A DNA stretch of 11,465 bases, taken from contig VGSD01000045.1 of NCBI GenBank assembly GCA_016875155.1, positions 1-11,465 of the forward strand. The letters are read 5' to 3'. The stretch comes from Deltaproteobacteria bacterium. GTDB lineage: Bacteria; Desulfobacterota; BSN033; UBA1163. Made by a program: the position numbers and the translations under genes. Every line of letters begins with the position of its first letter. Positions within the stretch are counted from its first letter, which is position 1. Of the stretch, positions 6,899-11,465 are shown piece by piece. The notes under the pieces were generated by a model. It ran no database searches. It was not told where the DNA came from and saw only the letters and a list, made by a program, of their open reading frames with translations.

Positions 6899-8065
6899 TT
6901 GGGCGTGCCACTCTCTTACAGCTTTCGTAACCTCTGGACGCGGAGGCTTACGACAATCCTGACCGCTTCGGGCATGGCCCTCGTCGTCTTCGTCTTTGCG
7001 GCCATGCTGATGTTAGCCCAGGGCTTGCAAAAAACTCTGGTGGAAACCGGCTCGAGTGACAATGTCGTCGTCATTCGAAAGGGTTCGGCAACCGAGGTCC
7101 AGAGCGGGATCGATCGTTACCAGACTTCCGTCGTAGAGACACAACCAGAAGTGGCCATCGGTGAGGACGGTCAACCCTTTCTTGCTAAAGAATCTGTCAT
7201 TATCATCAGCCTCCGCAAACGGGGGACGAAACAGGAGAACTATATCACGATCCGAGGGATCGGGAAGAGTTCCCTGGCCCTGCGTCCTCAGGTGAGTTTG
7301 ACGGAGGGACGGCTGCCAAGGTTTGGCTCGTCCGAACTCATCACGGGCCGAAGTGTGGCGGAACGTTTTGAAGGAAGCGGCCTGGGCGAGACGCTTCGCT
7401 TTGGATTGAGGGACTGGAAAGTGGTGGGGATTTTCGATGCCGGAAACACGGGATTCAATTCCGAGGTCTGGGTGGATGGGGATCAGCTGATGCAGACCTT
7501 CCGAAGGTATGCTTACTCTTCAATCATCTTTAAACTGCGAAACCCCTCCCAGTTTGAGGAGGTCAAGAAACGAATTGAGAACGACCCCCGTTTAACACTT
7601 GAGGCAAAACGGGAGAACCGCTACTATGCGGAACAATCGGAGATGATGGCAACCTTTCTCCGTATCCTTGGCACCTCTTTGACGATCATCTTTTCTCTTG
7701 GCGCAATTATCGGTGCCATGATCACCATGTATGCCGCTGTCTCTACTCGCACCGTTGAAATAGGCACCTTACGCGCCCTCGGTTTCAAGAGACTCAGCAT
7801 TTTAAGTGCCTTCTTATTTGAGGCACTCTTTCTCGGTCTGATTGGTGGCTGTGTGGGGCTCTTCTTTGCCTCCTTTCTCCGGTTCCTTACGGTCTCCACA
7901 ATGAACTTTCAAACCTTCTCGGAATTGGCCTTTGATTTCACCCTCTCATTTGACATTGCTTGGAAAGCGCTCGCCTTCTCCTTGATCATGGGCTTTGTAG
8001 GTGGCGTGCTGCCCGCGTTGAGAGCCGCGCGAATGAACATCGTTGAATCACTGCGGTCCACTTAA
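6899..8065 (+). CDS. ABC transporter permease 2 (FtsX/MacB-like)
   Basis: Second inner-membrane permease, 388 residues, same fold as its upstream neighbour but clearly diverged, so the pair probably forms a heterodimer. Membrane segments lie at about 18-41, 256-281, 302-328 and 353-374, with a periplasmic domain at 42-255. The family signature STRTVEIGTLRALGF is at 282-296, and the protein ends in an A-A-R-M-N-I-V-E-S-L-R motif typical of the group. The start is TTG at 6899, immediately after the TAA of permease 1. GAGGAGGA (6883-6890) is eight bases upstream, which favours TTG over the in-frame GTG at 6905. The fourth exporter gene; no outer-membrane channel gene follows. Confidence 0.95.
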   Translation: MGVPLSYSFRNLWTRRLTTILTASGMALVVFVFAAMLMLAQGLQKTLVETGSSDNVVVIRKGSATEVQSGIDRYQTSVVETQPEVAIGEDGQPFLAKESVIIISLRKRGTKQENYITIRGIGKSSLALRPQVSLTEGRLPRFGSSELITGRSVAERFEGSGLGETLRFGLRDWKVVGIFDAGNTGFNSEVWVDGDQLMQTFRRYAYSSIIFKLRNPSQFEEVKKRIENDPRLTLEAKRENRYYAEQSEMMATFLRILGTSLTIIFSLGAIIGAMITMYAAVSTRTVEIGTLRALGFKRLSILSAFLFEALFLGLIGGCVGLFFASFLRFLTVSTMNFQTFSELAFDFTLSFDIAWKALAFSLIMGFVGGVLPALRAARMNIVESLRST

Positions 8066-8117
8066 TTGGACATGGGTATGTTCTATGAGGCTATCTGTTG
8101 ATAGGAGGTATGGTTTT

Positions 8118-8918
8118 ATGATTAAAAAAATGGTCGTTGTGGTAATATTGATTTTTGTCGCTTCGACGCCAGTCATTACCGCTGATATCGTCACATTTAA
8201 AAGTTCGGACACAACCGGGACCGGAACTCCATTGATGTTGGCGGGTAAGTTAACAAAGCCCCAAGGAAATGGGCCTTTTCCGGCTTTAGTTTGCCTCCAC
8301 GGCTGTGGAGGTATTTCAAGGCGTGATAATCATTGGGTAGAAAGACTTTCAAGCTGGGGCTATGTCGCCCTGCAGGTCGATAGTTTTGGACCACGAGGTA
8401 TGTCAAGTATCTGCACAAATACTAAACTTGTCCCTCCTGAAACCCGTGCACAGGATGCCCATGATGCAAAAGTTTTTCTCGCTGAGTTCCCTTTTGTCAA
8501 TAAGGACAAAATTGCAGTGATGGGATGGTCGCACGGGGGGTGGACAACAATTCATGCAATAAGCCCTCAAATAACTATTGAAAATAAAGGCCATCCGTTC
8601 AGGGCAGCCATTGCTTTTTATCCGTATTGTGATCTTTCGCTTTCAAAATTAGATGGACCCCTCCTGATCCTGATCGGTGATTATGACGACTGGACCCCTG
8701 CACGAATGTGCTCCCAAATGATGGCTTTCAGAAAGGCTTCGGACAATGTCACCCTCAAGATTTACCCTAAAGCCTATCATGCTTTCGATGCAGAAGGAAC
8801 AGATATGTATATACAGGGTTCTCGTGATCGTCACCGGCTCCTTTATAATCCCACGGCTGCATCTGATTCAATCATTCAGGTCAGGGACTTTTTAGAGAAA
8901 CACCTGAAGAACAAATGA
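8118..8918 (+). CDS. Secreted dienelactone-hydrolase-family alpha/beta hydrolase
   Basis: Probable esterase or hydrolase of the dienelactone hydrolase family, 266 residues, exported to the periplasm or beyond. Residues 1-22 form a signal peptide (MIKK, hydrophobic core, cleavage likely after VITA). Mature-protein features: oxyanion-loop motif LHGCGG at 60-65, nucleophile Ser138 in GWSHGG, acid Asp190 or Asp191 in GDYDDWTP, and His221 in AYHAFD. The nucleophile is serine, whereas classic dienelactone hydrolases use cysteine, so an esterase-like activity is more likely than true dienelactone hydrolysis. The ATG at 8118 is set by AGGAGG at 8103-8108; the open frame back to 8043 overlaps the permease and lacks a signal-like start. 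It follows permease 2 by 52 bases and may share its transcript. Substrate not deducible. Confidence 0.92.
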   Translation: MIKKMVVVVILIFVASTPVITADIVTFKSSDTTGTGTPLMLAGKLTKPQGNGPFPALVCLHGCGGISRRDNHWVERLSSWGYVALQVDSFGPRGMSSICTNTKLVPPETRAQDAHDAKVFLAEFPFVNKDKIAVMGWSHGGWTTIHAISPQITIENKGHPFRAAIAFYPYCDLSLSKLDGPLLILIGDYDDWTPARMCSQMMAFRKASDNVTLKIYPKAYHAFDAEGTDMYIQGSRDRHRLLYNPTAASDSIIQVRDFLEKHLKNK

Positions 8919-8922
8919 AATT

Positions 8923-9330
8923 TCAATGGACCTTTTCCAGAGATCCATTGCCCTTCTTTCTTTTCTGCCAGTAGAGGATCAAAAGAACCACCAGGACAAT
9001 CCCACCCATATCGAGTAAAACATCTGTGATTGAGGCATCGCGATAAGGGATGAATATCTGATTCACCTCATCAAGGACCCCAACGAAAGTAGCAATCCCT
9101 CCAGGTAACAGGAGAGAAAGGGGCTTAAAAGAGGACGACGATTTAGCATGAGCCAGATTGGGAAGAAAGGCAAAGGTTAGGAGAACCATTAAAACACCAT
9201 AGAGAGGGATATGGAGAAGACTATAGGGATTCCAGATTTGCTCCATAGATTGCTGTGTAATCAACCTGGGAAGTATAAAGATGCAGGATACATAGATTGC
9301 CGATAATATAAATAAGATTTGCTTTATCAT
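8923..9330 (-). CDS. VanZ-like integral membrane protein
   Basis: Small inner-membrane protein, 135 residues, matching the VanZ-like family; family functions are poorly defined (VanZ itself gives low-level teicoplanin resistance), so none is assigned. Four membrane segments are visible at about 4-23, 37-57, 71-88 and 104-121. The family motif is clear: Asp87-Glu88, Asn90-Gln91, PYRD at 95-98, Ser100, Asp103 and Asp107, followed by GG. The C-terminus is basic (KRKK). The ATG at 9330 is directly preceded by an in-frame GTG at 9333; neither has a good Shine-Dalgarno, so the start is uncertain by one codon. It converges on the hydrolase gene with a four-base gap and diverges from the HTH gene. 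Confidence 0.9.
   Translation of the reverse strand: MIKQILFILSAIYVSCIFILPRLITQQSMEQIWNPYSLLHIPLYGVLMVLLTFAFLPNLAHAKSSSSFKPLSLLLPGGIATFVGVLDEVNQIFIPYRDASITDVLLDMGGIVLVVLLILYWQKRKKGNGSLEKVH
8924..8950. terminator. Possible shared hairpin between convergent genes
   Basis: CAATGGACCT (8924-8933) and AGATCCATTG (8941-8950) pair over 10 bp with one mismatch around a seven-base loop. They lie between two convergent genes whose stop codons are only four bases apart. The plus-strand tail is pyrimidine-rich (CCCTTCTTTC) but not a true T-run, and the hairpin is inside the last codons of the minus-strand gene. A weak terminator at best. Confidence 0.33.
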
Positions 9331-9480
9331 CACAACTTGTTGATATTAAAAATTAAAATTGACTTCTAAATTTTCATATTCAAATCTTAATCATTGCTCA
9401 TCTTTTTGTCATAATTTGACTGCTGCTGTCAATATCAATATTAACAAAAAGTAACATATGAAATTTATTAAAGAATTTTC

Positions 9481-9509
9481 TTGACTTTTGAAATGGAATG
9501 TGATAAAGA
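9481..9509 (+). promoter_or_regulatory. Candidate promoter of the HTH gene
   Basis: TTGACT (9481-9486, 5/6) stands 17 bases before TAAAGA (9504-9509, 3/6), in an AT-rich 222-base divergent region. Transcription would begin near 9516, inside the palindrome at 9510-9541. The -10 is poor; GATAAA two bases upstream scores better but gives a 15-base spacer. Confidence 0.4.
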
Positions 9510-9541
9510 TACCTCATGTTATTTTTTATACACATGTGGTA
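9510..9541. promoter_or_regulatory. Candidate operator palindrome before the HTH gene
   Basis: TACCTCATGT (9510-9519) and ACATGTGGTA (9532-9541) are inverted copies matching at 9 of 10 positions with a 12-base AT-rich spacer. The centres are 22 bp apart, about two helical turns. It lies directly after the candidate -10 and 11 bases before the ATG, a suitable place for autorepression by the HTH protein. Confidence 0.45.
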
Positions 9542-9552
9542 AATTAATTATT

Positions 9553-9834
9553 ATGGCAGACTTGGTTAAAACGCTTTGGGAACTGATTCGCAAAGAGTCT
9601 TCTGTCAGGAGAGTGGCAAAGGAACTGGAGGTGGACCGCGCCAGTCTTTACCGATCCCTGAAGGAGGGAAATCATCCACGGATCGATACTGTTGTGAAAA
9701 TTCTTGATCACCTGGGCTATGAGCTCAAAGTGGTGAAGGCAAATAAAAAAGCGAAAAAGGCATCAGAGAGTAAAGAACCACTAGTGACAGAAACGATTGA
9801 TAATGGGAGAGGGGCCCAACAAGAAGCATCATAA
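9553..9834 (+). CDS. Small helix-turn-helix DNA-binding protein (antitoxin-like)
   Basis: 93 residues. The N-terminal 60 form a compact HTH domain: SVRRVAKELEVDRASLYRSL (17-36) is the HTH, followed by the helix RIDTVVKILDHLGYELKVV. This arrangement resembles small 'addiction module antidote' and Xre/Fis-like prophage regulators, which usually sense nothing and autorepress. The C-terminal 33 residues are Lys/Glu/Gln-rich and probably flexible, as in antitoxin tails. The ATG at 9553 is preferred; an in-frame TTG at 9481 coincides with the likely -35 box. The Shine-Dalgarno is weak (GTGGT at 9536-9540). A strongly initiated 72-residue gene follows after 25 bases. A role as regulator is well supported; a role as antitoxin is inference. 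Confidence 0.85.
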   Translation: MADLVKTLWELIRKESSVRRVAKELEVDRASLYRSLKEGNHPRIDTVVKILDHLGYELKVVKANKKAKKASESKEPLVTETIDNGRGAQQEAS

Positions 9835-9859
9835 GTTCATTCCATAAGGAGGGAACAGG

Positions 9860-10078
9860 ATGATTACCTATAAAGTCTTTCTCAAGAACCGCGACTTTGA
9901 AAAAGAGGATCTCATCGGTGTACTGTTTGAGAGGAGAAATGATTTAAGGGGAAAGACACGGATCAAATCCGGGTTGGAATGGGCCGAGTTGTTTTTTGGG
10001 AATCTCGTGGGAGACAGGCGGGCGATCTTCATTGTCCCTCATGAGTTGAAACCAATGGACCTGCCAGAATTACTTTAA
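9860..10078 (+). CDS. Uncharacterised 72-residue protein
   Basis: Not recognised as a named family. It is small, soluble-looking and mixed-charge, with alternating hydrophobic stretches that suggest short beta strands: ITYKVFLKN at the start and AIFIVPHEL near residues 55-63. A central charged region (FERRNDLRGKTRIKSGLEW) follows a GVL turn. There is no signal peptide and no membrane segment. A strong ribosome-binding site, AAGGAGGG (9846-9853), stands six bases before ATG. It is 25 bases after the HTH gene, so the two are probably co-transcribed. It could be a partner or toxin of the HTH protein, but I see no RelE, HigB or HicA motif. Coding confidence rests on the ribosome-binding site, operon position and protein-like composition. 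Confidence 0.75.
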   Translation: MITYKVFLKNRDFEKEDLIGVLFERRNDLRGKTRIKSGLEWAELFFGNLVGDRRAIFIVPHELKPMDLPELL

Positions 10079-10130
10079 TCCGTTGCCCAAACAGGAATCG
10101 CTCCATGCCCAGATTTCTGCAACAGGGATT

Positions 10131-10150
10131 TTTTTATGAATTTTTATGAA
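10131..10150. repeat. Tandem 10-bp duplication at the ATPase stop codon
   Basis: TTTTTATGAA occurs twice head to tail at 10131-10140 and 10141-10150. On the minus strand the ATPase stop codon (10134-10136) falls in the second copy. Confidence 0.9.
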
Positions 10151-11291
10151 GGGTTTTGGCGGCAGCAAAAAAGTCGGGGCGAAAGTAGGAAATCGGATCT
10201 GTAACCCGGATTCGCCCCTGGGTGTAAGGTCTTCTCAGATGGGCAGTAATTTGAGTAGCCCTCTCGGGTTTCAAGCGTTCAGCATAATAGAGAAGTGATT
10301 TTGAAATCTCTTCATCCGCCCACTTAACTTCAACCAGTTCCTCAAGGTGATTTTCCTTGATAATAACAAAATCGATTTCCCGCCCTTCTTTGTCACGTAG
10401 GTAGCGGAGTTCATATCGGTATCCATCACGGTCTTCTAAAAAATGAAGTTGTTTCAACAGGGAGGTTGCCACTAGATTCTCAAACCGTTCCCCCTCGCCA
10501 GCAAGAACATCTCCATTGTCGAAGAAATAGACCTTTGGTGGTTTAAGCACAGCCCTGGGTAGAGATTTTGTATAGGGGCGAACCGCGAAAAGAAGATACA
10601 TCCTTTCAAGAATATCGAGCCAGGCCTTCGCTGTCTTTGGTGAAATCTGGAGATCCATGGCTATGTTTGAAAGGGTGATCAGCCCCCCTACTCGCTGCCG
10701 CAGTAAATCCACAAAAAGTCCAAGGAGTTGAATATTTCGTATTGACTCCAAATCCCGTATATCTTCGCGCAGAACCCGATCAAAGCGCTCTCTTCTCCAT
10801 CGCCTAGCTAACCGCTCATCTCCACTGACAAAAGGTTCTGGAAAACCACCGAGTGTCATCAGCCTTTGAAAACCTTCTTCAGGAGAAATTCCCTCTGGCA
10901 ATTCGTCCAAAGTAAAAGGGTGGAGTCGCCATGGGTGGTACCGTCCCATGAGTGAATCTCCTCCACGACGATATATGTCGAGACGTGCAGATCCTGTTAC
11001 AAGAAAGGCATGGGACTCGTGAAATACATCGAAAACACCTTTGATCCATGTTTTCCATTTTGGGAATTTGTGCAGTTCATCGAATATCAACAGATTGTTA
11101 TCTCTATCCCATCTTTTTCTGAGGATATCCTGCCGATCTTCATCCAAATCCCAGTCCAGGTATCTGCCTGAAGGAAAATGGTCCTGAAGAATCCCTTTGG
11201 CAAGAGTAGTTTTTCCTACCTGGCGGGGGCCGCTTATGAAAACCATTTTTGTACGAAGGTCATCCAGGATATAAGGAGTGATATATCGCAT
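10134..11291 (-). CDS. AAA ATPase with DUF4143 C-terminal domain
   Basis: 385-residue P-loop ATPase of the AAA_14/DUF4143 group, a widespread family without an agreed function, often scattered by horizontal transfer. The ATPase domain fills about 14-150: Walker A GPRQVGKTT at 21-29, Walker B LLIFDELHK at 67-75, sensor-like LVTGSARL at 97-104. A winged-helix-like segment is at about 200-240 (ITLSNIAMDLQISPKTAKAW and after). The C-terminal DUF4143 region shows Asp307 (REIDFVI) and Glu321/Lys323 (VEVKW), the D...ExK pattern of PD-(D/E)XK nuclease-like folds. The ATG at 11291 is chosen over a TTG at 11309 because the -10 box lies between them. The gene appears leaderless. It converges on the 72-residue gene and has its own promoter/operator region. 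Confidence 0.95.
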   Translation of the reverse strand: MRYITPYILDDLRTKMVFISGPRQVGKTTLAKGILQDHFPSGRYLDWDLDEDRQDILRKRWDRDNNLLIFDELHKFPKWKTWIKGVFDVFHESHAFLVTGSARLDIYRRGGDSLMGRYHPWRLHPFTLDELPEGISPEEGFQRLMTLGGFPEPFVSGDERLARRWRRERFDRVLREDIRDLESIRNIQLLGLFVDLLRQRVGGLITLSNIAMDLQISPKTAKAWLDILERMYLLFAVRPYTKSLPRAVLKPPKVYFFDNGDVLAGEGERFENLVATSLLKQLHFLEDRDGYRYELRYLRDKEGREIDFVIIKENHLEELVEVKWADEEISKSLLYYAERLKPERATQITAHLRRPYTQGRIRVTDPISYFRPDFFAAAKTLHKNS

Positions 11292-11293
11292 GT

Positions 11294-11355
11294 GGCTATT
11301 ATAACCCAAATTACAAAATAGTCAAGGCTATTTTGTAGAATACTACAAAATAGCC
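11294..11355. promoter_or_regulatory. Alternating half-site array over the ATPase promoter (candidate operator)
   Basis: Plus-strand TACAAAATAG at 11312-11321, its inverse CTATTTTGTA at 11328-11337, and TACAAAATAG again at 11344-11353 are exact, each start 16 bp from the next with six-base spacers. The outer pair forms a perfect 13-bp palindrome (11326-11338 with 11343-11355, four-base loop). At the next 16-bp step, 11296-11305, CTATTATAAC matches the inverse site at 6 of 10 positions, and GGCTATT is shared by 11294 and 11326. The sites cover the -10, spacer, -35 edge and upstream region. Confidence 0.85.
11298..11325 (-). promoter_or_regulatory. Strong promoter of the ATPase gene, apparently leaderless
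   Basis: On the minus strand TTGACT (11325-11320, 5/6) stands 16 bases before a perfect TATAAT (11303-11298). Six bases then separate the -10 from ATG, so the expected +1 is the A of the start codon (11291). No Shine-Dalgarno could exist in such a transcript. Confidence 0.8.
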
Positions 11356-11465
11356 CCTGGGGTCAGGCAACGGTAATTCGGTATTGTGTGGGAGGGCGAG
11401 TGAGGAGTGTAAGGGCTTATTTGGCCAGAGGGATAGTAGATTATACCTTAACGTTGCAAAAAAGG
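11356..11465. other. Right-edge sequence with no firm feature
   Basis: It begins with CCCTGGGGTCAGGC next to the palindrome. A plus-strand frame stays open from before 11400 to the edge, but it has no clear ribosome-binding site and no recognisable protein. It could be the start of another gene or a spacer. Confidence 0.3.

Noticed and set aside
8043..8117. Upstream start for the secreted hydrolase
   Set aside because: It would begin inside permease 2 and bury the signal peptide; AGGAGG at 8103-8108 marks the ATG at 8118.
10082..10137. Intrinsic terminator after the 72-residue gene
   Set aside because: A T-run follows, but only GTTGC/GCAAC five-base arms with a loop of more than 30 bases were found.
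11400..11465. Partial gene running off the right edge
   Set aside because: 22 open codons with no clear ribosome-binding site or recognisable motif are not enough.

Overview
The window reads as ordinary bacterial chromosome, about 45-50% GC by eye and tightly packed, with strong Shine-Dalgarno sites and several operons. The periplasmic-adaptor ABC exporter (HlyD/MacA-like adaptor, ATPase, two FtsX/MacB-like permeases) points to a Gram-negative cell envelope. The protein families and the wordy intergenic repeats would suit an anaerobic lineage such as Desulfobacterota ('deltaproteobacteria') or a neighbour. That placement is inference; no rRNA or marker gene is present.

Layout. (1) 1-933: 3' three quarters of a Glu/Leu/Phe/Val-type glutamate dehydrogenase, closed by a good intrinsic terminator. 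(2) 1023-3370: candidate promoter, a repeat-built hairpin in the leader, glutamine-dependent NAD+ synthetase (nadE) and a PaaI-type hotdog thioesterase. (3) 3371-3676: a 306-base gap holding a second repeat hairpin. (4) 3677-8065: exporter operon of adaptor, ATPase and two permeases, with a third repeat element between adaptor and ATPase. (5) 8118-8918: secreted dienelactone-hydrolase-like protein, convergent with (6) a VanZ-like membrane protein at 8923-9330. (7) 9481-10078: a small HTH regulator with promoter and candidate operator, followed by an unrecognised 72-residue protein. (8) 10134-11291, minus strand: AAA/DUF4143 ATPase with a very clear, apparently leaderless promoter embedded in an array of alternating 10-bp half-sites. 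(9) 11356-11465: nothing firm.

The metabolic genes at the left are housekeeping: glutamate dehydrogenase links ammonia and NAD(P)H, while NadE spends glutamine and ATP to make NAD+. They are separated by a terminator, so co-regulation is not implied. The exporter proteins should assemble into one complex: adaptor in the periplasm, two permeases with large periplasmic domains in the inner membrane, and an ATPase dimer in the cytoplasm. No outer-membrane channel gene is present.

The most notable signals are regulatory or structural rather than new enzymes. First, three exact copies of a 10-bp half-site lie at an exact 16-bp pitch in alternating orientation, with a degenerate fourth over the -10, in front of the leaderless ATPase gene. 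That ATPase carries its own winged-helix-like segment and an intact nuclease-like D...ExK motif. Second, three intergenic inverted repeats are built from three unrelated short words but share one architecture and one location, just 5' of a start codon. Third, the HTH plus 72-residue pair has a near-perfect palindrome just downstream of its promoter and could be a self-regulated toxin-antitoxin-like module.
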